Source of the DNA: CAYYFV01 sp964451705
GTDB lineage: Bacteria; Patescibacteriota; Gracilibacteria; UBA1369; GCA-2718715
Assembly: GCA_964451705.1 (NCBI GenBank)
Contig: CAYVIV010000017.1
Coordinates: 1 to 18,083 of the forward strand
Reading direction: 5' to 3'
DNA: 18,083 bases
The notes under the pieces were generated by a model, which did not search any database, was not told where the DNA came from, and saw only the letters and a program-made list of their open reading frames with translations. Below are positions 8,724 to 16,800 of this stretch, piece by piece. Position numbers and translations under genes: made by a program. Each line of letters begins with the position of its first letter. Position 1 is the first letter of the stretch.

Positions 8724-8732
8724 AATGTAGCA
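8724..8732 (-). promoter_or_regulatory. Extended -10 promoter of the YtxH-like gene
   Basis: On the - strand this reads TGCTACATT, ending 25 nt before the ATG. The -35 position is weak (TACCAT), fitting an extended -10 promoter. It matches the TGCTANNAT form seen at three other starts in the window. Confidence 0.45.
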
Positions 8733-8762
8733 TAAATATAAGTGGAATGGTACTGAAAAATC

Positions 8763-8791
8763 TTGACTTTTGGCCAAACTATATATATTTT
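8763..8791 (+). promoter_or_regulatory. Promoter of the rpsT-ferredoxin operon
   Basis: TTGACT (8763-8768) is followed after 17 nt by TATTTT (8786-8791), with an overlapping TATATT at 8784-8789. The leader would be about 20 nt and very A/T-rich. Confidence 0.45.
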
Positions 8792-8817
8792 ACTTGAGAA
8801 AATATAAATTTATACAG

Positions 8818-9081
8818 ATGCCAATTATAAAGTCTGCTAAGAAGAGAGTTAAAACTGCAGAAAAACGACGAGTTAGAAACTATGCTGTACGTAGAAAGCT
8901 GCATGATATTCAGAAAAGTTTCTACCTTTTGATTAAAGAAAAGAAAAAAGACGAAGCTGCAAAAATGCTACCTAGTGTTTACAAGACTATTGATTTAGCT
9001 GCAAAGAAAAGGATTATTCAGGCTAATAAGGCTGGAAGGCTAAAGTCTAAAGCTCAAAAGAATCTAACTGCTATTAGCTAA
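8818..9081 (+). CDS. rpsT: 30S ribosomal protein S20
   Basis: The 87-residue product starts MPIIKSAKKRVKTAEKRRVR, closely matching the typical S20 start (MPNIKSAKKR). It is very rich in Lys, Arg and Ala across the predicted long helices, and it keeps the late segment around AAKKRIIQANKAGRLKSKA, which is characteristic of the family. S20 binds 16S rRNA early in small-subunit assembly. The ATG at 8818 is preferred over the upstream TTG at 8770 because it matches the conserved N-terminus and the usual length. No Shine-Dalgarno sequence precedes it. The stop TAA overlaps the ATG of the ferredoxin gene by one base, so the two are probably translated as a coupled pair. Confidence 0.95.
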   Translation: MPIIKSAKKRVKTAEKRRVRNYAVRRKLHDIQKSFYLLIKEKKKDEAAKMLPSVYKTIDLAAKKRIIQANKAGRLKSKAQKNLTAIS

Positions 9082-9371
9082 TGTCTGATAACTGTAAGGT
9101 TACATTTCGTAAGGATGGCAACAAAACTACTGTAGATGCTCAATCTGGTGAGACTTTTTTAGAAATTGCAAAAGAAAATGATATTCCAATGGATAATGCC
9201 TGTGGTGGCAATGGGGTTTGTACAACCTGCATGATTAAGGTAAAAGATGGCGATGTATCAGAAATGACAGAAAAAGAAGAAATGATGGGCCTCGATGCCG
9301 AGCAACCAGATATCCGGCTAGGCTGTCAGGCCAAGGCCAAGGGAGACTGCGATGTTGAGATTGCATATTAA
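9081..9371 (+). CDS. [2Fe-2S] ferredoxin, adrenodoxin-like spacing
   Basis: The 96-residue product fits a soluble [2Fe-2S] ferredoxin. The cluster ligands are visible: CGGNGVCTTC gives C-x5-C-x2-C, and a fourth Cys follows after 31 residues in RLGC. The x5 spacing fits adrenodoxin/ISC-type ferredoxins rather than the plant-type x4. Hydrophobic beta strands before the loop (KVTFRKDGNKTTVDAQSGET) and an acidic segment near KEEMMGLDAEQPD fit the beta-grasp fold and a partner-docking face. It is an electron carrier; its partner is not encoded in the window. It is coupled to rpsT by a TAATG overlap and followed directly by a strong terminator, so this is a two-gene operon. The pairing of a ribosomal protein with a ferredoxin gives no functional clue. 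Confidence 0.9.
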   Translation: MSDNCKVTFRKDGNKTTVDAQSGETFLEIAKENDIPMDNACGGNGVCTTCMIKVKDGDVSEMTEKEEMMGLDAEQPDIRLGCQAKAKGDCDVEIAY

Positions 9372-9378
9372 AAAATTG

Positions 9379-9404
9379 ACACCTACTTAGTAGGTGTTTT
9401 TTTT
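9379..9404 (+). terminator. Intrinsic terminator of the rpsT-ferredoxin operon
   Basis: ACACCTAC (9379-9386), loop TTA, and GTAGGTGT (9390-9397) form an 8-bp perfect stem. It runs into eight T residues, followed after GTG by a second run of eight T. This is the clearest terminator in the window. Confidence 0.92.
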
Positions 9405-9413
9405 GTGTTTTTT

Positions 9414-9444
9414 TTGTGAATCGATTATATTAAATTTATATAAT
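9414..9444 (+). promoter_or_regulatory. Promoter of the amino-acid importer operon
   Basis: A perfect TATAAT lies at 9439-9444, ending 15 nt before the ATG at 9460, which gives a leader of about 9 nt. The best -35 is TTGTGA (9414-9419) at a long spacing of 19 nt. No Shine-Dalgarno could fit usefully in such a short leader. Confidence 0.5.
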
Positions 9445-9459
9445 ATCTAACTAAACATA

Positions 9460-10566
9460 ATGAAGAAAATATCTTTTCTAGCAATTCTAGCAATTACACT
9501 GGCTGGGTGTGCAGGTACCCCAACAGATGGTGATGGAACTTTTAAAGTTGGTGTAATTTCACCATTAAGCGGAGGAGCTGCCCAATATGGTTTAGAGCAA
9601 CAGAGAGTTTTTGATTATACTCTGGATCAAATAAATGCAGGTGGAGGTTATAGAGGTACAGATGTGGAGCTTGTCTATGAAGATGGTAAATGCTCTGGTT
9701 CCGATGCTGTGACTGCTTTCCAAAAACTTGTAGATATAGACGAAGTAGATGTGGTAACAACTCTTTGCTCTTCGGAAAGTTTGGCTATCGCTCCCCTAAC
9801 CGAAAGCTCACAAGTCTTAGCAGTGTCCGCAACTAGCTCGAACCCAGATATTGAAGGGGCGAGTAGTTTTCTGTATTCCCTGTCTTATTCAGATGATTTA
9901 ATTGGGGGTGCTATGCTAGAACAATTGAAAGGCTTTAAATCGGTAGCTATTATCTCTGAACAAAATGATTATAATATTGGCTTAAAAAATATTTTCGAGG
10001 CAGCACTTGGTGATACCGTAGTAGCTTCTGAAATGTTTGAACCAACTATGACAGACTTTAGAAATATTATTGAAAAAGTTTCCAATGCAGATGTAGAGGC
10101 TATTGTCCTAAACCCATTTGGTGGTACTACAGCTACTAACCTCATTAAACAGATGGCTGAATCTGCAGCCGACTTTGAAGACACACAGCTAGTGACTCAC
10201 ATTGCCTACCTTGCAGACGAAGCACGTGCAGGTGTTGCAGACTTGGCAGAAGGCATGATAATTGTAGATGTTCCCCAAATGACTGGAGATGACATTGTTC
10301 AGTTTCAAGCCAATGTCGAGGAAAAACATGGAGAAGTTACTAATATAGGTAGTTATTATGTAGCATCTTCGCATGATGTACTAATGAACTTGGTTGAGTT
10401 AGCAAACGAGGTTGGTGAAGACTCTGTAGCACTTAGAGATGCCTTAGTTGCCGATGAATTAGTTGGATTTGTAGCTGGTGGTCTTTCTTTGGGTACTAAC
10501 AACTTTTTGAAAGGTGTTCAAGCTGCAGTCTATGTAGTAACAGAAGGTGTTGCAGTAATGCAATAA
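9460..10566 (+). CDS. livK: Branched-chain amino-acid type ABC transporter substrate-binding lipoprotein
   Basis: The product is 368 residues. The N-terminus has a lipoprotein signal (MKKISFLAILAITLAGC), with the lipobox LAGC placing the lipidated cysteine at position 17. The mature protein starts FKVGVISPLSGGAAQYG and contains TDVELVYEDGKCSGSDAVTA, both typical of type I periplasmic binding proteins of the LivJ/LivK (Peripla_BP_6) family. Length is normal. It would capture substrate outside the membrane and deliver it to the permeases encoded just downstream. The exact ligand cannot be read from sequence; the family also covers amides, urea and aromatic acids. It is first in its operon with its own promoter. 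A hairpin after its stop may uncouple its level from the permeases. Confidence 0.88.
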   Translation: MKKISFLAILAITLAGCAGTPTDGDGTFKVGVISPLSGGAAQYGLEQQRVFDYTLDQINAGGGYRGTDVELVYEDGKCSGSDAVTAFQKLVDIDEVDVVTTLCSSESLAIAPLTESSQVLAVSATSSNPDIEGASSFLYSLSYSDDLIGGAMLEQLKGFKSVAIISEQNDYNIGLKNIFEAALGDTVVASEMFEPTMTDFRNIIEKVSNADVEAIVLNPFGGTTATNLIKQMAESAADFEDTQLVTHIAYLADEARAGVADLAEGMIIVDVPQMTGDDIVQFQANVEEKHGEVTNIGSYYVASSHDVLMNLVELANEVGEDSVALRDALVADELVGFVAGGLSLGTNNFLKGVQAAVYVVTEGVAVMQ

Positions 10567-10573
10567 GTCTTAA

Positions 10574-10610
10574 CTCCCACTGCTTTGATTGGTGGTGGGA
10601 GAGTTTATTT
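10574..10610 (+). terminator. Hairpin between binding protein and permease genes (attenuator or partial terminator)
   Basis: CTCCCAC (10574-10580) pairs with GTGGGAG (10595-10601) across a 14-nt loop, followed by AGTTTATTT. The U tract is interrupted, so partial termination or mRNA protection is more likely than complete termination, especially as livH follows closely with no obvious new promoter. Confidence 0.5.
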
Positions 10611-10621
10611 AAAAAATTGAT

Positions 10622-11506
10622 ATGAGTTTTTTTCTACAAATATTGGCAAATACTTTTGTCCTTGGGACGCAGTATGGGATGTTTGCTATGAGTTTGTACC
10701 TCATTCGCTCAGTTAGCAAAATAGAGCATGTTGCCCTGGGAGCAATTGCGACTTTTGTGGCCTATATGTTTTTGGTGGCTTTTAAGGCCTCTGGTTCTTT
10801 TGTGGCAGCTAGCATATATTCAATTGTCTGGGCGATCTTCTTTGGAGGTTTGTCGTATTACCTATTGGAAAAGTTTTACAAGAATCACGATACTCTCTTA
10901 GGGCTTTTGGCAAGTTTGTCGTTTGGAGTTATGCTTGAGAGTTTGATTGCTATTATTTTTGAATCAGATGCTAAATCGATTATAGAAGGTGTTTTACCAA
11001 CAGTTAGTTTAGGCTTGGTTAAACTGACTACCCCTGGTTTAATTACTATTTTGATGGGAGTTGTTTTAGCTGTTGTGATTGTATTTATAGTCAGAAAGAC
11101 TCCGTATGGCAGAATACTTAGAAGTATTACAGAAAATAACGCATTGGTGGCTAGTTTGGGAGTAGACCAAGCCAAGGTGAGAATGTTTGTTTATTGTTTG
11201 GGATGTATTTTGACAGGATTTGTGGGAGTTATGATTGGTTTGAATGCTGCAGTAACACCGTATATGGGATTCAACTTGGTAATCACAGCATTTATTGCCC
11301 TATTTGTTGGAGGTGTCACTGATATTAGAGGAGTTGTGGTGGCAAGTTTTTTGCTGACTTTGATTCCGGAGTTTTTGATTAATTACTCACCCAACTCACT
11401 TGGGTTTAGCTCGAGTCATAAAATGTTTTTTGTTTTCATAATCGCTTTGTTGATTATATTTGTGAGACCAAATGGTTTATTTGCAAAGCAAACACGTAAA
11501 AGTTAA
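10622..11506 (+). CDS. livH: Branched-chain amino-acid type ABC transporter permease, LivH family
   Basis: The 294-residue product is a very hydrophobic protein with about eight membrane segments. The conserved cytoplasmic segment PYGRILRSITENNALVASLG matches the LivH/LivM signature that contacts the ATPase, and it is followed by a hydrophobic stretch (CLGCILTGFVGVMIGL) and FIALFVGGVTDIRGVVVASF. The family normally pairs with LivM as the heterodimeric membrane channel. It begins 55 nt after livK and is followed 8 nt later by livM. The sequence upstream of the ATG is A/T-rich with no Shine-Dalgarno. Confidence 0.88.
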   Translation: MSFFLQILANTFVLGTQYGMFAMSLYLIRSVSKIEHVALGAIATFVAYMFLVAFKASGSFVAASIYSIVWAIFFGGLSYYLLEKFYKNHDTLLGLLASLSFGVMLESLIAIIFESDAKSIIEGVLPTVSLGLVKLTTPGLITILMGVVLAVVIVFIVRKTPYGRILRSITENNALVASLGVDQAKVRMFVYCLGCILTGFVGVMIGLNAAVTPYMGFNLVITAFIALFVGGVTDIRGVVVASFLLTLIPEFLINYSPNSLGFSSSHKMFFVFIIALLIIFVRPNGLFAKQTRKS

Positions 11507-11514
11507 TTTATACT

Positions 11515-12372
11515 ATGGGATATTATTTTTCGGTTTTAATTAAGGTATTTATTTCTACCACCCAAGCTATTGGAGCTCATTTGACATTGTCTATGGCTGG
11601 TATATTTTTTTTAGCAATCCCAGTCAGCTATAGTTTTATGGCCTATGTATCTGCAATTGCACAAAGAAAGTTCTTGTTTGCTCCGGAATGGGCCTTCATT
11701 ATAGGGCTGGTGTTAACCTTTGTCCTAGGACTGGTTTTAGCTTACTTGTATATAAAAGTCTCCCAGGAGAGTTTTACTGTCTTAACTGCTGCCAGTATTT
11801 TGGGTTTTGAGGCCTTCGTTAAATCCTTTGGAGATATTACAGGAGGTGTACTAGGTATTGCTGGCATAATGAGGCCAGATTTTATGCGGAATTTGTTTTC
11901 TATTATGGTGATTTCTGGAGTTATAATGATTGTGATGTTGATAATCGAACATTTGATATTCCGCTCACACCTAGGTAGATCGATTAGAGGGCTTAAGGAG
12001 TCAGATGTAATTTTGGAATCGCTTGGTGTTTCTTCTAATAAGATTTCGACAATTATTATTGTTTTAGCCACCATGCTAAGCGGGATTGCCGGAGGGATGG
12101 AAGTCTTGCGAATTCAGTTTTTGGACCCCAGCTTTGGAGGAATTCCAAATTTAATTTTGATTGCCTCTATTGCTATTTTAGCAATGAAACCTTCGGTAAA
12201 AGTGGTCTTTGGCTCGACTCTTTTTGTGGTCTTGCTACCTGAACTCTTAAGATTTTTTGAGTTTAACCCTTTGATTATGGGGCACTTGCGCATGCTGTTA
12301 TATAGCCTGCTGCTTGTGGTGCTTATTCGTAACCTATCTGGAAAATATTCAACTGCCAAACGTATTGTCTAA
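11515..12372 (+). CDS. livM: Branched-chain amino-acid type ABC transporter permease, LivM family
   Basis: The 285-residue integral membrane protein has several hydrophobic segments and the family motif HLGRSIRGLKESDVILESLG, then NKISTIIIVLATMLSGIAGG. These match the ATPase-contact region and following helix of LivM permeases. Its length is near the short end for LivM. Spacing to livH (8 nt) and livG (9 nt) shows one operon. It should form the translocation channel with LivH. Confidence 0.86.
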   Translation: MGYYFSVLIKVFISTTQAIGAHLTLSMAGIFFLAIPVSYSFMAYVSAIAQRKFLFAPEWAFIIGLVLTFVLGLVLAYLYIKVSQESFTVLTAASILGFEAFVKSFGDITGGVLGIAGIMRPDFMRNLFSIMVISGVIMIVMLIIEHLIFRSHLGRSIRGLKESDVILESLGVSSNKISTIIIVLATMLSGIAGGMEVLRIQFLDPSFGGIPNLILIASIAILAMKPSVKVVFGSTLFVVLLPELLRFFEFNPLIMGHLRMLLYSLLLVVLIRNLSGKYSTAKRIV

Positions 12373-12381
12373 ACTAAATTT

Positions 12382-13134
12382 ATGAAAAAAGAAAAAGTTT
12401 TAAGCATAGAAAACCTACATGTACAACTGGGTTCTAGAATGATTAATGAAGATATCTGCTTAGATGTGTATCAAGGTGAAATTGTCGGAATAGTCGGTCC
12501 AAATGGATGTGGTAAGACTACATTTTTCAATGCAATCTCTGGATTTGCACCGATTGATACTGGTTCGATTTTAATCAAAAATGTCGAAGTTAATAACTAC
12601 TCACCGCACCAAAGAGCCAAGCTTGGTTTAAGCCGAAGTTTTCAAAACGTGGGTGTCTTTAAAGAGCTAACTCTGGAAGAAAATCTCATGATGGCAATTG
12701 AGCACTCTTTGCAGTTACCTTGGAACTGGATGCTAAAGAAAGACTACAAGAAAATGGTCGACCAGCAAATTAACGAAGCTTTGGATAATGTCGATCTTTC
12801 TGGTCATAAATATTCATTAGCTGGAATATTGTCTGGTGGGCAACTACGTCTTTTAGAAATGCAAAAGCTGCGCCTTTCTGGTGGAGACTTGCTCTTAATT
12901 GACGAGCCAACAGCTGGTGTTAGCCCTGTGCTCAGAAATGAGCTATCAAACCAAATTAAGGGACTCTGCCGGGACCATGGTAAGACTATTGTTATTATTG
13001 AACATGATTTAAAGTTTCTCTTTAACTTGGTCGACCGTGTGATAGTGCTTGTAGACGGTAAAAAATATATAGAAGGCTCACCAAAAGCTGTTCAAGAAGA
13101 CAAACGTCTCAAAGAAGTCTACTTTGGAGCTTAG
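12382..13134 (+). CDS. livG: Branched-chain amino-acid type ABC transporter ATPase, LivG family
   Basis: The 250-residue ATPase carries a Walker A (GPNGCGKTT, about residues 38-46), a Q-loop region (RSFQNVGVFKELTLEENLMM), an ABC signature (LSGGQ), a Walker B (LLLIDEP), a D-loop (TAGVSP) and an H-loop His in IEHD. The length and the LTLEENLMMA / LLIDEPTAGVSP wording fit LivG better than the shorter LivF. The operon normally also contains livF; here the next gene is unrelated and has its own promoter, so the ATPase may act as a homodimer or pair with a LivF encoded elsewhere. The stop is TAG immediately followed by TGA. Confidence 0.9.
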   Translation: MKKEKVLSIENLHVQLGSRMINEDICLDVYQGEIVGIVGPNGCGKTTFFNAISGFAPIDTGSILIKNVEVNNYSPHQRAKLGLSRSFQNVGVFKELTLEENLMMAIEHSLQLPWNWMLKKDYKKMVDQQINEALDNVDLSGHKYSLAGILSGGQLRLLEMQKLRLSGGDLLLIDEPTAGVSPVLRNELSNQIKGLCRDHGKTIVIIEHDLKFLFNLVDRVIVLVDGKKYIEGSPKAVQEDKRLKEVYFGA

Positions 13135-13166
13135 TGATTCGGGCTGGGGCTTGAGCTGAAGTCTTG

Positions 13167-13186
13167 TTGACAAAAGATACTTTTGT
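13167..13186. repeat. Perfect 7-bp inverted repeat overlapping a TTGACA box
   Basis: ACAAAAG (13170-13176) and CTTTTGT (13180-13186) surround ATA. The left arm overlaps a consensus TTGACA (13167-13172). It could be an operator or a weak A/T hairpin after livG. No T tract follows. Confidence 0.45.
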
Positions 13187-13218
13187 AGAAGATGCCTATA
13201 GTAGCCATATTTGTTTTA

Positions 13219-13227
13219 TGCTAAGAT
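13219..13227 (+). promoter_or_regulatory. Extended -10 promoter of the four-cysteine protein gene
   Basis: TGCTAAGAT ends 22 nt before the ATG at 13250. There is no good -35 at 17 nt; the TTGACA at 13167-13172 is too far upstream to pair with it. It matches the recurrent TGCTANNAT form. Confidence 0.5.
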
Positions 13228-13249
13228 TTTTGCGTATTAAATAGAATAT

Positions 13250-13726
13250 ATGCAAACACTACTAGAGGGCAGATCTTTTTACTTGGTTGTGTTCTTTGTG
13301 TTTGTATTTATTACATATTTTTTTTGGTCTCCCCTTGATAACTCGCAACTCAAAGGCACTTTGATAGTTGACCAAGGCATTGGTGTCAGCCAGCAGGATC
13401 TGAGTAATATGCTAGAGTCGCGACTTATGGAATTAGGACACGCCCAGATAAACTGTAGTGATAATTTGTTTCCGACTGTTAAATGTGATTTTACTCTAGA
13501 ATCGTCTAAGGCAGCGGAAAGTTTGGGGATTCAACGAGAGCTAAAGGCCAGAATTTCTGAAATTGCTTTTGTGGGAGAAGGTTTAGAGGTGGAGAAGATT
13601 AATAGTAATTTGAGTTGCTTTAGCCTGAACAACCTGCAAGTTTTTGAGCTAGAGGATTCACAATACTATGGTAGCTTGAGCGCGAGTTGCGTGATTAACC
13701 TTAAAGGCTTGGTAGACCTACGATAG
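13250..13726 (+). CDS. Membrane-anchored extracytoplasmic protein with four cysteines, unknown function
   Basis: I do not recognise a family. The product is 158 residues. The N-terminus has an uncleaved-looking membrane anchor (YLVVFFVFVFITYFFW, about 11-26), so the remainder is probably outside the membrane. The exported part alternates predicted strands and helices. Four cysteines occur as two close pairs (INCSDNLFPTVKC and SNLSCFSL with a later SASCVIN), which could form disulfides. It occupies the position after livG where livF is often found, but it is no ATPase. Its own promoter is likely. It is convergent with ileS, and a hairpin lies in the 115-nt gap between them. Confidence 0.65.
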   Translation: MQTLLEGRSFYLVVFFVFVFITYFFWSPLDNSQLKGTLIVDQGIGVSQQDLSNMLESRLMELGHAQINCSDNLFPTVKCDFTLESSKAAESLGIQRELKARISEIAFVGEGLEVEKINSNLSCFSLNNLQVFELEDSQYYGSLSASCVINLKGLVDLR

Positions 13727-13778
13727 TACTGAGTGTGTTCATGCTGTTGTCTAGTTTGCGTACTTTAGCATATACCAA

Positions 13779-13816
13779 AGCAGGTAGCTTGTTAAGCCTA
13801 CCTGCTGTTGTCTTGT
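13779..13816 (+). terminator. Terminator hairpin between convergent genes
   Basis: AGCAGGTAG (13779-13787) pairs with CTACCTGCT (13798-13806). CTT/AAG extends the stem inside, with one bulged C and a GTT loop, giving about 12 bp. The T-rich TTGTCTTGTTTT follows on the + strand, so it probably ends the 13250 gene. On the - strand it lies past the ileS stop without a strong T tract and may serve both directions less efficiently. Confidence 0.7.
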
Positions 13817-13841
13817 TTTGCTATGTTTAATCTTTTGGGAG

Positions 13842-16800
13842 CTAGAGGAGGTTCAGGGTGATAATGTATTCACCGACCTCGGCGATGTGACCATCTAGAG
13901 CCTCTACAAATTCAATCGAGTCGGCTAGAGTTTCTTGTTGAATTGTTTGCATGTCTTGCTGGATGGCCTGAGTGACATCTGCTGAAGGGCTGTGGATTTG
14001 GAGTTTGATTCTTTGGTCAACAACTAAATCTTGGATTTTGCGATAGTCTTGAATTTGGCGGATTGTGTCGCGAACGTAACCTTCTTTAATTAATTGTTCG
14101 TTGAGGCTGGTGTCTAGCTGGACGACTAGGTTTTGGTTGGCTTCGACATCGTCTTTTTCTAAGCCTTGGTAGCTAAAGCTATAATCGTCTTCGGTGAGGG
14201 TTTGGCCACAGATCTGAACGCTGTTGTCTTGGACTTGGTAGTCCCCTGTTTTAGAGGCTTTGATTAAGTCCTTCATTTGTGTTGGGTATAATTTGCCAAG
14301 TTTGCGGTTGTTGAGCTCTAGGCGCAGAATTGCAAATTCTGAGAAATCTTCCTTAATATTTATCTGCTTAATATTGAGCTCTTGCTGGATGGTTTCTAAA
14401 CTACTGTCATCTAGATTGAGTTTGCTGTTGATGACCAAATTAATTTGCTGTAGTGGCTGGCGAACCTTGATTTTGTGACGAGCCCTAATTGCAAGCCCCA
14501 GGGAAACAATTTCTTGGACAAGTTGAGTTTTTTGATTCAGTTCTGGGTTGAGCATTTGTGCGTTTGGCTTTGGCCAGTCTTCTAGGTGGACTGATTCTGA
14601 CTTGCTGAGATTCTTGAAAATTTTCTCAGCAGTGAATGGTATAAGAGGTGCCATGAGTTTGCACAGCGTGACTAGGACCTGATAGAGGGTGGTCATGGCT
14701 TCGAACTTGTCTGAGTCGTTTTCGGACTTCCAGAACCTTCTACGAGATCTTCTGATATACCAATTGTTGAGGTCTTTAATAAACTCTGCATACTGTTGGC
14801 AGGCTGCTTGCAGCTGATAATTATCTAAGGCGTTTTCGGTATTAGCAATTAATTCTTGGAGCTTGGAATGTATCCATAGATCTAATTCATTCGTAAATGT
14901 TGTAACACAGTCTTTGGGTTGGAAGTTGTCGATATTGGCATAGGTAACAAAGAAACTGTATGAATTCCAAAGTGCTAATATGGTGCCTTTGAGTTCTTCT
15001 TCCACTTTGGAATCTTTATAGAGGATATCCTGGCCTTTAGTGAAGGTAGAGTTCATTAACGATAGTCTAACGGCGTCGCTGCCATACTGATTAATGAGGT
15101 CAATTGGTTCTGTGTAGTTTTTGAGTCTTTTGGACATTTTGCGGCCATCTCCTGCTAATATGGTGCCATGGGCTATGACATTTAAGAAAGGCGGTTTATC
15201 GAACAGGGCTGTGCCGAGCACTAGGAGTGTATAAAACCAGCCTCGAGTTTGGGGTATGTATTCGACAACAAAATCTGCAGGAAAGTTTTTCTCAAAGAAC
15301 TCTTTGTTTTCAAATGGGTAGTGTAGTTGAGCATATGGCATGCCTCCTGATTCAAACCAGCAGTCAAGGACTTCTGGGATTCTTTGCATTTTTGCATTGT
15401 TGCACTTTGAGCAATCATAGGTGTAATTGTCGACAATGTGTTTGTGGAGATCTGTGATTTCATGACCAATTTTGTCTTCGAGTTCCTTCCTTGATCCAAA
15501 GACCTCGAGATGCTTACAATTTTCGCCTGTGCACTTCCAAACTGGTAAAACTGAGCCCCAGTATCTATTTCTGGAAATACACCAGTCACGAGCATTTTCT
15601 AGCCATTTGCCCATAACATTATCTTTAATGTATTCGGGTTCCCAGGTGATTTGTTGATTGTTTTTAATCATTTGCTCTTTAATTGGTTCAACCGCCATAA
15701 ACCAAGCTCCAACTGCTTTGTAGATGAGTGGGTTGTCACACCTCCAGCAATGTGGATAGGAATGCACATAGCTTGAATCGTGGAAAAGTTGATTTTTGTC
15801 TTTGAGGTCCTTGATGACTTGTGAATTTGCATCAAATATATTTTGACCTTTGTAATCTGTTACGTGATCAAGGTATTTGCCGTTCTCGTCTATATTTAAA
15901 TAGAATGCGATGTTTTGTTGTTTACAGACTTCGTAGTCATCTTCGCCAAAGGCTGGCGCCAAATGTACTAGTCCAGTCCCGTCTATGTCTGAGACAAAGT
16001 CTGCTAGGATGATTTTATGGTGTTGTTTTGTTGTTTCCTCTTTTCCTACATTACCTTCAAAATAATTGAAAAGGGGTATGTATTCTTGGTTTTCTAGGTC
16101 TTTACCTTGGAAAGTTTCTAGCACTTTGTAGTTTTCAGGGTCTTTAAATAGTTTTTCGACTAGGTTTTGGGCAACAATATATGTTTGGCCATCTTGGTCT
16201 TGGACCTTGGAGTACTTGATGTCTGGGTGTACAGCAACGGCCATATTTGCTGGCAATGTCCATGGAGTTGTTGTCCAGATTAAGAGGTTAGCTTCTGAAT
16301 CTTTAAGCTTGAGTTTGGCTATAACTGTTCTATCTTGACGCTCTCTATAGGCATCGTCCATTTTAATTTCGAAATTTGAGAGTGGTGTGACACACCTGTA
16401 ACAATAGGGCAGTATTTTAAATCCTTCGTAGATGAGATCTTTGTCGTGAAGAGTTTTGAAAACCCACCAAATAGATTCCATGTAGTTTAAGTCTTGAGTA
16501 CGATATTGTCTATTAAAATCAACCCATCTGCCCATTCTATGGATGATGGTTTCCCACTCATCTGCAAAAGTTAGAATGTTTTCTCTACACTCTTCGCAAA
16601 ATTTATCTACTCCATACTCATGGATGGCTTCGTGGTTTTTGAGATTAAGCTTTTTCTCCACTAGATTTTCTATTGGCAAGCCATGACAATCCCAGCCCCA
16701 TGTTCTGTCGACATGGTAGCCTTGCATAGTCTTGTACCTTGGAACTATGTCCTTTATGTAACTGGTAGAAAGTGACCCCATATGCGGCAGTCCCGATGCA

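Noticed and set aside
13135..13249. Search for a livF remnant after livG
   Set aside because: The interval is too short and shows no ATPase motif in any frame.
15221..15595. Same-strand second frame within ileS
   Set aside because: It is a shadow of ileS, which has continuous family motifs in the other frame.
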